DNA from: Pseudeuparius sepicola
Taxonomy: Eukaryota > Arthropoda > Insecta > Coleoptera > Anthribidae
Assembly: GCA_963920635.1 (NCBI GenBank)
Contig: OY987299.1
Location: 127,717,373 to 127,781,372 of the forward strand
DNA: 64,000 bases
Reading direction: 5' to 3'
This document shows positions 23,701 to 34,486 of the stretch, piece after piece. Each line of letters opens with the position of its first letter. The stretch's first letter is position 1. A program made the position numbers and the translations under genes. Below the pieces are notes generated by a model. It saw nothing but the letters and a program-made list of their open reading frames with translations, did not search any database and had not been told where the DNA came from.

Positions 23701-23946
23701 CGCACCATGACTCGGCCTGATTCGAACATCTTCGGATGGGGTCGGATATCTTCGGACACTCTCGGACCATCTCGCGACCTGATTGGCTGTGACGTCACAA
23801 GGAAGCGGACATCTTCGAGTCTGATTGGGGGAAAGGAGCTTAGGAGGAAAGTGGAGGGGGTAATTTTGGTCGAAATTTTGCAATTTTATCTTATATGGGA
23901 AATTAACATAGGATTGGTGGTCCCGTACTCTCATACCTTTACTAAT
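17732..23946 (-). repeat. Right terminal inverted repeat (6.2 kb)
   Basis: Reverse complement of the left arm. It is about 1.55 kb longer because a foldback element (21664-22835) is inserted in it and because the minisatellite has a few hundred more bases near 21120-21660. The minisatellite units appear as CTTACATTTTTCTTATATTT and CTCTCACCCTGTATATATTT. Confidence 0.92.
21664..22835. mobile_element. Foldback MITE inserted in the right TIR
   Basis: Starts CAGGGTGTTCCTTAATAACA and ends with the reverse complement, with TA at 21662-21663 and 22836-22837. The arms are about 540 bases and almost symmetric, so the same 80-100-codon frame appears on both strands; it is not a gene. Absent from the left TIR, so it arrived after the two arms became alike. 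Confidence 0.88.
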
Positions 23947-23952
23947 TATCTC
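23947..23952. repeat. Target-site duplication (right), TATCTC
   Basis: Exact partner of 7244-7249. Confidence 0.93.
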
Positions 23953-24605
23953 CATTTTAATTCCAATCATCATATTAGTGTTAAAAAAGGAGTAATTAAA
24001 AGTTTGTATGCTAAAGAGATTTGTTTTAATAACACAAAATTCGAGGAGGAAATTAAACATATAAAACATTTTCTTGAGAAGAATAGTTATCCTACTGAAT
24101 TTATTGAGCAAGTTTTTCAGGATTGCCAACAAAATAACAATGCTAATAGAATTAGAGAAATAAATCTGGTGGACCGACCAGTAAATTTAATTATTTCTGA
24201 TATTCCTGGACTACCAGATAAGCTAAAACGCGTAGGCAATCGTTTTAATGTCAGAACAGTATTTAAAACCAAAAATACATTAAGATCGATGCTGGTTAAA
24301 ACGAAACCATTTAATGAGGTACAAAGTTCAAAAAATTGCATTTGTAAAATTCCTTGCGAATGTGGAAAGTTCTATGTTGGGGAGACTTGTAGGCCATTTA
24401 ACGTTCGTTTAAAAGAACATAAAAATTAATTTAATAACAATCATAGGATTTTGTGGGATAGTTTCAAACCAATTCTCAAAGATGGAAATAGGAAAAATAG
24501 GAAATAGACGAAAAATTTAAGAATCAGCATTTATTCTAGGAAATACAGACAACTGTGTTGCTGAATGTTCAGTGGAATTCAGTAAAATATTATTGCCACT
24601 TATTT
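23947..24605 (+). pseudogene. Penelope-like element, C-terminal part with GIY-YIG endonuclease
   Basis: It continues the frame cut at 7249. It begins YLHFNSNHHISVKKGVIKSL, a Penelope-type linker, and reaches a Cys-rich GIY-YIG endonuclease (CKIPCECGKFYVGETCRPF near 24345-24395), the domain that nicks the target DNA. The frame ends at a TAA at 24427. Compared with the fragment at 36543, about 60 bases are deleted there, and a KESAFILGNT-like tail follows out of frame near 24510. The element is dead through deletion, stops and the 16.7-kb insert. Confidence 0.9.
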
Positions 24606-24917
24606 AAAGAGAAGTTAGTATAAATAATTAGGTAGAACACAATGTATATCAGGCAGGTGGCTAGGCTATTGTTTCTGTTGTCATGACATTTTAACCTGAA
24701 ATTTGTTAATCTGTCATTTCACTTTGACGTGACATGATCTTTGAGAAAGGAAGAAGATATATTCTCCGAAAGCTCAGGAAACAAATTTGTTGATGATATT
24801 TTTTGAGTTACAAGTTCAAAGTTTAGTTCATTTACTGTTAAGAATTTATTAATTTTCCAGGCAACTTGAAAAAGTTGTCTTTTAACCAGTTTGGTGGCGA
24901 AAAACCCAATTAAAATT
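24606..24917 (+). other. Penelope-like 3' untranslated tail
   Basis: This non-coding tail is shared with the second copy (36960-37235), including TTGAGAAAG, CCGAAAGCTCAGG and AAAAGTTGTCTTTTAA blocks. It fixes the shared 3' region of the family. Confidence 0.7.
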
Positions 24918-25814
24918 CAATGGATCTGTTTACGCCACAAATAAATTTTACAAAATATGTATAACTGTTGATGTTTTTTCACCGAAGAACGTTTTTGTCC
25001 CCAATAATAACTACCCTCGAACTCAAGAAACGTGTATGGAAACAACAATCTAGGGATTCGTTTCCATCTTGCGGTAGATCATTAGAATGCAAGGGCAGCG
25101 CTCCGCGGGCCCCCTGCAAAATTCCCTAACAACGTCGAAACAATTTGCTCCCCGGAAAATATAGCCGTGGACTCCGGGTCGACACTTCTTCCGGGGGTTG
25201 TAAGCAACACAGTAGCGGTTTGTGGGGCGACCAATCTGTGCACACGAAGGAAATGCCCTTTGTGCTTTATTCGAGAAACCACTCAACAAAAATGAGAAAA
25301 CGAAGGTATTGAAAGGTACTGAATTTGTATTAGTTCCGAAGGGATATTGTAGCTTGACAAAGTATTTTCAATTTTTGTAAAACTCTATGCTGCCTTCTGA
25401 CTTCACCGAGGACTATTAATTTTCAGAGCTACAAATGGAAAATTTTCTAAGACTTGTTTTTATGAATATTCTTCGTTTCCAAGCACGTAACGCTTCTATA
25501 TAAAAAAAAACCTTTTTCCTGCCAGACCCTTAGAGGGTTGGGATTTAAATTAGATTTAATAAAGTGCCCCAAGGCCTGAATAAAATCGAAAGGTACCTAT
25601 ATGCGATCCTATGTAAGCAACCATGGGATTTTATTAGGGATTGCTGACCACCCAACTAAGCGACGGCCTTCATTAAGGAACTTGACAACAAAAAGTTTGT
25701 CTGGATTTCCTCGATTGGACACCGAACCGAATATACAGTTTCAAAGCCATAGGCGTCGAAATTAAAACATAAGAAAACATGGAAATAATTTAAAAAATAT
25801 AAAATTTTATAATA
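24918..25814. other. Intergenic, with a GC-rich island at about 25080-25270
   Basis: Short overlapping minus-strand frames (66-79 codons) lie in the GC-rich block and show no domain. Nothing else seen. Confidence 0.35.
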
Positions 25815-25816
25815 TA

Positions 25817-26639
25817 CAGGATGATTTTTTTAGGTCTACCACCGCAATTTTCTCGCTTATTTTGCGCCCGCAAAAAAAGCGTAAGAAACAAACGTGTTGC
25901 AATTTTGGACAGCTAAGTGGTGCTGCAAAAGAAATCGGCATCCATGGCTAAGTTGACGCGCAATATTAAAAAAACCTCAAATTGAGCAAAACTATTAATA
26001 GCCGTGGAATGTTTATTTTAAGAGACAGAGGAAAACTTTTATATTGAAAATTGATGGGACTGAGAAGCTTTATCCATCCACGTAGTCAGATAGTTTCAGC
26101 AAATTACACAGGGTCTTCGGCTCTCTTGAGACCATGAAAATTTTAGTCGATTCGAAGTTTTCTTAGTACAGTGCGAAAAGTTGGGCATGGAGGCCCATTC
26201 CTTTTTTAAAGTCGCCTCGCTGACCAAAATTGCCATATTTTGTTTTTGTACGTATTTTCTGTGCGGCCTGAAATAAGCGAGAAAATCGCTTAATAAGAAA
26301 TAAACAAAAAAAAATTCATAGCCTCAAGAGAGCCGAAGACCCTGTGTAATTTGCTGAAACTATCTGACTACGTGGATGGATAAAGCTTCTCAGTGCCATC
26401 AATTTTTAATATAAAAGTTTTCCTCTGTCTCTTAAAATAAACATTCCACGGCTATTAATAGTTTTGCTCAATTTTAGTTTTTTTTTTAATATTGCGCGAC
26501 AAGTTGGCTATGGATGCCGATTTCTTTTGCAGCACCACTTAGCTGTCCAAAATTGCAACATTTTTGTTTCTTACGCTTTCTTTGTAGGGCGTAAAATAAG
26601 CGAGAAAATGGCGGTGGTAGAATTAAAAAAATCATCCTG
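25817..26639. mobile_element. Foldback DNA element with TA duplication
   Basis: Begins CAGGATGATTTTTTTAGGTC and ends with the imperfect reverse complement. TA flanks both ends (25815-25816 and 26640-26641). Arms are about 325 bases with a loop of about 175. No transposase; likely moved by a Tc1/mariner-type enzyme. Confidence 0.85.
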
Positions 26640-26641
26640 TA

Positions 26642-28211
26642 TTTTGATTCTCAATAATTTTCATAGAAAAAATATAAAAAGGGTAATTTATTGGGAAGGA
26701 AGCCATAGATATTAATTGTTAATACTCTTTTATTTGTGAAAGCTGTCGCAGTAGATTAACTGGTTCTTCAGTCACTCTAAAATAAAAGATCGTTGAAATA
26801 CAATAAACATAAAGATATAATTGTTTACTTACAATAGTTGAGTTCCTAATGAAATTCATTGATCTTTTTATAAGGCAAATATAATTTTAAGGGTACAATA
26901 TGAACATATATATTAATAAAATTAAAATGTATTTTAAGGTATAAAATAATATCGGTAAATTATTGTGAATTAATATAATTACTAGTATGTATTATTAGTA
27001 TGTAGTTTATTTTCTAAATAAAGTTAATTTGAGAAAACAATATTAATGTCCTGAATATATGTTTTTTATTAAGTATTTTCTACTTGGTTAATATGGCATG
27101 CACATTTCTAAAAAGCAACGTTTGAAAAAGTTTCTATTAGTTTCCAAAATTTTTGAAATCAAAATCCATTTTATGACCAGTTTAATTACTTACATATTGT
27201 GATAAAGTAGGTAATTACCTATCTACCTCTTTTTTTGAAAAAAAAAGTATATAAATTTTTCGTTGTTTTGATCTGACTCTGGATGATTTTAGAAGTTTCC
27301 TTACTAAAAGAACTTTGCTCCATAATAAGATAAGATTTTCTAAAAATATGATTAAGAAAATATTTTACTCTCCGCGCCTATGCCTTGTTAAATTTCCGGC
27401 TCATCTCCATCGCTGTGTTGTTCTGATATTATCTGAACGATTTGTATTTCTCTTACTTCAGCTGTCAGAACGGAGAATACCAAGATAATAGTTGTTATGC
27501 AGATATAATTACTCCTCGACTCCGAACTTGTAGTGCGATCCTTAAAGATATCTGACAGACAGAAATGTAAACTAAGCCGTTCGGCTTTGCTAGTTCTAAT
27601 GAAAACAATAGCATATCATCTGCAGCTGAATCCTAGAGATAGATACAGCAGTGCGATAACAGAATCTGTAACGTACTTACAACTGCGTTTTAGGTATACT
27701 CTACACTACTCTACAGGATAGTCAGTTGGACCATAACAAATAAAAAAAGCTTTTTAAAAACAAGCTTTCTTGCAAGCCGCATGTACTAAGTAGGTACTTC
27801 CCGGAGTATGTATTTTCCTTACAATTCGCCCGACAAGCGTTGTAGCACATGGTATGAATAAAAGCTTGGTTTTAAATAAGTTTTTATTTATTATTTTATT
27901 TTGTGTTTTAGTTAGTATAAACTTTTGTGTTATTAAAAAATAAATTTTCGTAATGAAACCATAATTAGAAAATACTGGCAGACAGTTAAGACTGTTAGGG
28001 CTGTTAGAGACTTTGGAGACAGAAAAAATGGCTTAAAAATAATCCGTCGTGAAAAATGATTTCTGAATTAAATACCTTTCCTTTTTTATAGAGGCCCATC
28101 AAAGAAGGATATTATTTCTTGTTGGTTTATTTTGAAGGATAAAGAGCTAATTATAGGTACGGACGGTCTGTCATATGTGGCCTGATAGTGGATATCACCA
28201 ACGATGATCCC
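26642..28211. other. AT-rich intergenic, no gene seen
   Basis: Only short frames. Nothing resembling a domain, RNA gene or bounded repeat was recognised. Confidence 0.4.
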
Positions 28212-28262
28212 TGCGTCACAATGGTCGACAATGGAAATTACATTGTCGACCATTGTGACGCA
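28212..28262. repeat. Perfect 22-bp inverted repeat with 7-base loop
   Basis: TGCGTCACAATGGTCGACAA... at 28212-28233 pairs without mismatch with 28241-28262 across the loop gaaatta. It is followed by a GC-rich segment. Function unknown. Confidence 0.85.
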
Positions 28263-28835
28263 CGTACCGCTCCGATCGAGGCCTACGATAAAAACAGACC
28301 TTCTTAGCCCGACGTTACATGTCATTTGTCCCATAACTGAAAGCGGCACCTTGGGTTTTGAGAAGTTTTAAATGTTTAAAGTGTTTTTAAACGTCTTAGT
28401 TTATATTTTAGAAACAAGTTCGTGTCTAGTACGCGTGTGTCCTGGCGGAGGGGAACCGCCTAGGTATTATTATGGCCTCTGGGTGGGAGCCGTGCGTCCA
28501 GGACTATTGGTGCCGCCGGCGCCGACGAGTGAGCGCTGTAAGGGGAATTCTCCCCCGGAATGGACAGTGGAGCCTGAGACACAGACGGGTGAACTGCTTA
28601 CGGGAGATCCGCGAGTTTAGACGGTCCCAGTGGCTGGAAGCCGTTCCCGTTGACCACGTTCGGGTTTGTGTATTTTGTATTCACCAATCACCTTGTGCGA
28701 AATAAATCAGTGTTGTAACGTATTCGAGGATTTTTGTTGTCGACCCACGCCCTGATACGGTTCCTATTCGGCCTTTCACGCTGCCGATCAACTGGGACCT
28801 CGTCAATATTTACAGTATACTGAGGTGAGTTTTCA
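28263..28835 (+). other. GC-rich block, possible non-coding exon or solo LTR
   Basis: Highly GC-rich from about 28420 to 28690. It contains a GGCGGAGGGGAACCGCC hairpin, an AATAAA near 28701 and, at about 28823, GAGGTGAGT, a textbook splice donor. Frames of about 80 codons show no domain. A retroelement LTR or an untranslated first exon are both possible. Confidence 0.35.
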
Positions 28836-29793
28836 TTTTTATTTCGTAATAAATAACCTAAATACCAAATATTGGGTCTGTTTATATTACATTTATACAT
28901 ACTACAATAGCCAGGAAGAAAATGTCACCATAACAACATTTGCTTTGCCTCGGGATGAAAATTTGCGCCAAAAATGGATTCGTCAAATTCCAACTGAGAT
29001 TTAATTTCTAAAAAACCCTTAAGTATGTGTGGCTAAAGCTAAAGTGAAACAATTAAAGTGGACAAATGTGTTGTGGGAGGAAAATACCTATAGAGAATAT
29101 CACCTAAGCTAAAGGAATGTGCCAAAATATTTGAGTGCAGTGCCGTTTAAACTCTCAGTCCAAAACAGCTGAGGCAGGTTGAAAATTTTGAAAAAACAAT
29201 TATGTAATAGATGAAAGAAAGCTCGCCAAATTGTTATGAAATTTGTTTTTTCTACTTATCTCCAAAAATGCCTTTATTATATATAGGACTAATTTGGTCA
29301 CGTGACTACGCGATTATGCGTTAGCGCCATGGCCTGTCTTTATCGCTGGCCTCTCGCTCCGATGAATTTACTTACTAGGACATTTATCCTAAAGGCAGAC
29401 GGTCATCAATCGATTATTTTTCCTATTTTTTATGCACTATAAGCTCTCCGGAAATAATCGTTAGCCAAGATGTGTTACCATCGCCCGGTTTATAATATTA
29501 TGATCTGTGTGAGGATATTGCCGAGGTGAGAGCAGAATATTGACGGGTGTACCACACAAAAGTTCTTACGAACATCCTACGAGACGTATCCGGTCGATTT
29601 CGTATATTCGAGGCAGAGATCCTATATCGAAAGTAGGTACGGCAAAGCCCGTCGAGGCGTGGAACGGCTGGGCAATTTAATTTTTCATCGGGAGTGGCCG
29701 GTATCGCACTAGCACAGGGCTTAGCGTCATGAGGAATCCGTATCGGTGTCGCTAAATAGCGTTAGGCTACAGGTCAAGGCACTTGGCCATTTC
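28836..29793. other. Intergenic; GC-richer island at about 29290-29760
   Basis: No gene. The island carries homeodomain-type words such as ATCAATCGATTATTTTT and may be conserved regulatory DNA. Confidence 0.35.
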
Positions 29794-29795
29794 TA

Positions 29796-31737
29796 CAGTG
29801 TGACCCATTTGTTTTGGGGTCAGTCTGTAAAAAGTGTATCAATCGTGCGATTTGGCTGATTTTTTTTTTAAATTGTAGAGCTCGATGAACTGCACATTTT
29901 GAACAAAAATTGCCTGGTTCGCATAAAATCCAAAGCCTACTATGACCGTTTTTATGAGCAAAATTTTAAGAAACCATATTAGCGTTTTTTTTTGAAAAAA
30001 TCTGTGTGCGCCAATGGATTGAGCACCCCTCGAAGTGGGTATGTACAAAATTTCATCAAAATATTTCAAGTAATAACGATTTTGTAGAAAAATTAAAAAT
30101 GCAGCCAAGGTACGTCTTTATTTTCAAAAATTCAAAGTTGGCCATGGAAAATAATTGAATTGTAATAATACAACCTTATGCTTATAAACACAAAACATAA
30201 AAACAATTAAAATTATAAAATTTTTGTAACTTCTACCAAGCCTCCATTTTCTACAATGCATTATTTGTCGTTCCTCTTGCGTACATTCAAAATTACATTT
30301 CGTATTTGCTGTGGAGTAATTTCCTCACAACTACGGTTTATCCTAGCTTGCAGTTCTTGTAAATTATGGGGTCTTGACTTATAAACATTTTGCTTAAGTG
30401 TACCCCAAAGAAAAAAATCTAAAGGAGTTAAGTCCGGAGATCTCGGTGGCCACTCACAGAAAGGACTATTTCGCCCTATCCAACAGTTTTCAAAATTATT
30501 ATCTAGCCAGTTTCTGATTAAACGAGCATTATGAATAGGACTGCCATCTAACTGTAACTTTAAATTTAAACGGTATCTTAATGGTAACTCATCTAAAGCA
30601 TTTCTAAATTCAATTTCTAGAAAATTCAAGAAGCCAGCCGCATTCAAATTCCCTTCAAAGAAAAATGGGCCAATTATTCTGTCGCGTAGTATTCCACACC
30701 AAACGTTAATTTTTTGTGAATATTGTCTCCTTGCATTTATTATAAACTCTGGATTTTCAGCTGACCAGTGACGGCAGTTTTGACTTGATACTACACCATT
30801 TGTAGTAAACGTGGCTTCGTCGGTGAATAAAATTTCATTTAAAAAGTTGCCATTATGGAGATATTCACCTTGCAGCCAATAGCAAAATTCTAATCTTCTC
30901 TCCTCATCTCCTGGTTCCAGGGTGTGCAAAAATTTTGGCTTAAACGGTTTTATTTTGTTTTGTCTCAAACATCTCCTTATACTCTCTCTGGGTATATGAA
31001 GGTCTAAACTAGCCGTTCGAACACTATTTCGAGGATTGTCACTAAAGTATTGCAGAATTTGATTGTTATTTTCAACAAGTCCACGGCGTCCATTTTGCCT
31101 AGTTTTTAATAAATTTTTAGAAATCGATCCAGTTTCATCAAAAATATTGTTTATACGTTGTACAGTACTTCGACTCACTGATCTACCTGGGTGTCTATTG
31201 TTAAATTCGGCCGCAGCTTCTGCTGCCGAGCGCTCGTTGTCGCCCACGAGTCGAACAATTTCTATTTTGTCTCTTATGCTTAAATATTCCATAATTATGA
31301 TAATTAATTGTATTGAGCACAAACAATTTCTGAACTCAATTTAGACAGTTTGACACTTAATAAAAGTAAACAATTCAATTATTTTCCATGGCCAACTTTG
31401 AATTTTTGAAAATAAAGACGTACCTTGGCTGCATTTTTAATTTTTCTACAAAATCGTTATTACTTGAAATATTTTGATGAAATTTTGTACATACCCATTT
31501 CGAGGGGTGCTCAATCCATTGGCGCACACAGATTTTTTCAAAAAAAAACGCTTATATGGTTTCTTAAAATTTTGCTCATAAAAACGGTCATAGTAGGCTT
31601 TGGATTTTATGCGAACCAGGCAATTTTTGTTCAAAATGTGCAGTTCATCGAGCTCTACAATTTAAAAAAAAAATCAGCCAAATCGCACGATTGATACACT
31701 TTTTACAGACTGACCCCAAAACAAATGGGTCACACTG
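29796..31737 (-). mobile_element. Mariner/Tc1-superfamily transposon, apparently complete
   Basis: It begins CAGTGTGACCCATTTGTTTT and ends with its reverse complement, with TA at 29794-29795 and 31738-31739. The inverted repeats are about 366 bp (29796-30161 and 31370-31737), long for this superfamily and differing at only a few positions. An intact transposase frame lies between them on the minus strand. Young and potentially autonomous by appearance. Confidence 0.92.
30261..31322 (-). CDS. Mariner/Tc1-superfamily (IS630-type) transposase
   Basis: Uninterrupted 353-codon frame; the more likely start is the Met at codon 11 (about 31292), which opens MEYLSIRDKIEIVRLVGDNE. The N-terminus is a DUF4817-like helix-turn-helix region (about 12-65) ending RSTVQRINNIFDETGS, which should bind the inverted repeats. 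The catalytic domain shows FTDEATF (D168), LQLDGSPIHNA (D259) and PRSPDLTPLDFFLWG (D302). The last two acidic residues have 42 residues between them, longer than DD34D mariner or DD34E Tc1 and near the DD41D type. Function: excision and insertion at TA. No stop or frameshift is seen. Confidence 0.93.
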   Translation of the reverse strand: MCSIQLIIIIMEYLSIRDKIEIVRLVGDNERSAAEAAAEFNNRHPGRSVSRSTVQRINNIFDETGSISKNLLKTRQNGRRGLVENNNQILQYFSDNPRNSVRTASLDLHIPRESIRRCLRQNKIKPFKPKFLHTLEPGDEERRLEFCYWLQGEYLHNGNFLNEILFTDEATFTTNGVVSSQNCRHWSAENPEFIINARRQYSQKINVWCGILRDRIIGPFFFEGNLNAAGFLNFLEIEFRNALDELPLRYRLNLKLQLDGSPIHNARLIRNWLDNNFENCWIGRNSPFCEWPPRSPDLTPLDFFLWGTLKQNVYKSRPHNLQELQARINRSCEEITPQQIRNVILNVRKRNDK

Positions 31738-31739
31738 TA

Positions 31740-32953
31740 TATGGCGGCCGTCGTATTTTTTCGTTTCAGGCGTAACAAGTTGGGGAAGCTGGAAATTTGA
31801 CAGAACAGTATGGACTTTGAAAACAAGTACCTGAAACATTATATGAAAAAACGATAAATTATTTTTTAAAGGTTGTGGTTGTTTTAAGTACCTACTTCAG
31901 TATTTGATTTGATTCAGTAAGACTGAAGGACGTGAATTTCTCCTGTGATACAGTGACCCGGTTATTGCCAGATAAAAATGAATGTTTTTTTTTTCAATAA
32001 ATCCTGGGCCGACTAGTGTTCCAGACAGAATAAATGAAACGGCGAGAAAAGCAATGTCAGGTATCCTGCCATGGAAAAACTATTTGATATCTCTATCTTT
32101 ATCATTCTATAAACTTTTTATTATTACCGAGTATCGATAAGAATGTCTTTTTCAAGAAATTGATATTAACGCTTTAAAATTCTGTTATGTTTGATGCAAA
32201 GTGATATAAATTTATTTACAATAGTTTATAATCTTCCACTACTAAGTTGTTGCCAAAATAATAATTCATTAAAATATTATCAAACTATAAGAATTTTGAA
32301 TTTTGGTTAGATAGTAACATGTATACAAAATTTGGCGATATTTAATTGAATTATCTTGGCATGAATTTTGTAGGTACTGAAAAATTAGATATAAATAAAG
32401 TTATATCCTCAGTGCCTTGACACTTACCTACAACTACTTTATGCATCACACCTAAGTCAGTAAGAGTTAAAATTATTTTTGAAAAATCAGCAGTTTTATC
32501 AATATTTAATAATAGCAATAATACAATGATGAAGCTATACAAATAAGGTTATAAAATAGATTTTAACAAAGTTACAAGTTTTTAAAATTTTCAGGAAAAC
32601 ATAAAAAATATATAAACATATTTTTTTACATATTTTAATAGAACGTTCAAAATTGGTATACCTACCTACATAGATTTGAAAAAGAAACAACTTATTCAAG
32701 TAAAACTTTTTGAAATATTAGGAAATCAACTTGTAATGATGATAAATGAGGTATATAGGTACCTATCTATATAGCATCTGTCCTTTGCTGCTTCATTAAT
32801 AATTATTATTAGAATGATCCATAAGAGTTTTTGATATGCTCTCCAATGATGTAATTCGATAAACCTTAAGATTTTATATTATTATAAAATTGTTATTAAC
32901 AGCATCAATTATCTCAACACAGGAGCCCTAGTAAAGGTATATAAACAATCTAG
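31740..32953. other. AT-rich intergenic, no gene seen
   Basis: Short frames only; TAGGTA-rich microsatellite runs near 32700-32770. Confidence 0.4.
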
Positions 32954-33220
32954 ACAATAAGGATGAAATATTAGTGAGTGTAAGTAAATCTATTTAAAAG
33001 AAAAAGTGATAACGGGCATAAGCACTGGACTTCATTTGTTGCTTCCCAAATCATACCGATCTTTTGATTTGGTTAATGTTACACCGTACTGATGATTGCC
33101 AAATAGCATCAAACACGTGTGTGCTATAGTTTTTTCTTTTTGTTAACTTTGAATGCTTATGCCCATTATCACTTTTTCTTGTAAATACATTTACACTCAC
33201 TAATTTTACATCCTTATTGT
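32954..33220. repeat. Small inverted-repeat element
   Basis: Arms of about 70 bases (32954-33024 and 33154-33220), reading ACAATAAGGATG and AAAAAGTGATAACGGGCATA in the left arm and their complements in the right. The interior is repeated further on (see next entry). Confidence 0.7.
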
Positions 33221-33500
33221 CATTGTGTGTTGGGTTATGAAGATTTCTACGAAGGTCGCTTTAGCAGCCTCCGTGGCGATGTTAGTACAAGCCCCAAAAT
33301 AGGGGATGTGCTGACTGAAGCTGCGCAAATGTGCTGTTGGCTCCTGCCTGGACTTCATTTTTGTTGCTTCCCAAATCGTGCCTATCTTTTGATTTGGTTA
33401 ATGTTACACCGTACTGATGATTGCCAAATAGCATGAAACACGTGTATGCGGTTACTAGTTTTTTTCTTTTGTTAACTTTGAGTGCACTTTTTCTTGTAAA
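33029..33500. repeat. Direct repeat of about 150 bp
   Basis: Units at about 33029-33185 and 33352-33497 share GGTTAATGTTACACCGTACT and TGATGATTGCCAAATAGCAT-like text. The second unit lacks the outer arm of the inverted-repeat element. Confidence 0.7.
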
Positions 33501-33734
33501 CGATCTAGCTTATTAATTTTGCAAATTGATAATATTGTCTCTTTGATATGGGTATATTGCTCATCAATAAATCTTTTAAATTTCTATAAACATAAATTCT
33601 TAGCAACCAAATTTCGAATTTCGTTGACTACTCTCTTGATATTTTCGGGAATTTAATATACCCAATACTAATAATAATAATTAAATTTACAAAATTACAA
33701 TACAATAGTAGGTAGGTATACACAAAATAGTATA

Positions 33735-34345
33735 TTTCATTACGAGTCTGGAAATAAAGATTTTTCCGTGCGCGCGTGACAAATTCCCGTGTGAGGCGCA
33801 GCCGAACACGGGAAGTCATGCAAGCACGGAAAAATCTATTTCTGGACGTGTAATGAACGATATTTTTTTATTATATGTACTTCTTTGAAAACGGAAACTT
33901 AAAACATTTTATCGGCATATTATAATAAATTTAATTGACAAAAAATAAACAATGCAGACAATATAGTGTTTGGTATGTATGATGCGTTTCCATGGTTACT
34001 CTCAAATTATTTCAAAGGTGCTTTGTTGTAAATTAGTTATTGTCAGATAAGGGGAATAAAACGTCAAAAATATTACAGAAATGTATCTAAATATTGAAAC
34101 ACTTACGAATTAAAATACAAAATAGGTACATGTTAAATACCAAAGAGCATATATAGAGTTTCTTAAATTTAGTTTACTTTGCTGTATATTTCCATTTTAA
34201 AGCCATATATTCGATATTTTTATTCAGCGCACGGAAAGTTTTTCCATGCGCTGTTTCCGTGCGCTAGCCCGAAAAACCCCATCTTTCATTATTGCTAAAA
34301 CAGATGAAAATAAGGTGTTTTCAAAGAAGTATAATAAAAAATTCA
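33735..34345. repeat. Nested inverted repeats (MITE-like)
   Basis: An inner palindrome at about 33735-33860 pairs TTTCATTACGAGTCTGGAAA with TTCTGGACGTGTAATGAA, and AGATTTTTCCGTGC with GCACGGAAAAATCT. A second pair, TATGTACTTCTTTGAAAAC (about 33873) and GTTTTCAAAGAAGTATAAT (about 34318), encloses 34200-34310. No gene. Confidence 0.6.
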
Positions 34346-34486
34346 TTTCATGTCACCCGATAGGGTTGGTGAAAATATGTGGGATCACTAAAGTTGCAGA
34401 AGTAGCTTGTGCCTAAGAATCTCCTTTACTTTCAAATAATTCTATTTTATAATGACATTTTATTAAATTAGATTTGATAAGGTATA

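Larger units (their letters stand above)
7250..23946. mobile_element. Polinton/Maverick-like element with giant TIRs, polymerase only (16.7 kb)
   Basis: A single insertion into a Penelope-like element. Left end AGTAGTAAAGGTATGAGAG and right end (reverse complement) ATTAGTAAAGGTATGAGAG are inverted repeats and lie inside 6-bp duplications. Polintons are known for 6-bp duplications, a 5'-AG end, long TIRs and a protein-primed family-B DNA polymerase; all but the AG at the right end (mutated to AT) are seen. Layout: left TIR 7250-11912, core 11913-17731 with the polymerase and a Cys-rich frame, right TIR 17732-23946. No integrase, FtsK-like ATPase, adenovirus-type protease or capsid gene is visible, so movement must rely on proteins from elsewhere or on a different route. 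Full Polintons are about 15-20 kb but filled with genes, whereas here nearly two thirds is TIR. Confidence 0.85.

Noticed and set aside
23647..24429. 260-codon frame that seems to fuse TIR sequence to the GIY-YIG domain
   Set aside because: Only the part after 23947 is Penelope-like; the first 100 codons are TIR DNA that happens to be open.
24750..24850. Possible hammerhead ribozyme in the Penelope-like 3' tail (CGAAAGC and TGATGA words)
   Set aside because: The core words are in the wrong order and spacing for a full catalytic core, so I could not build the three stems.
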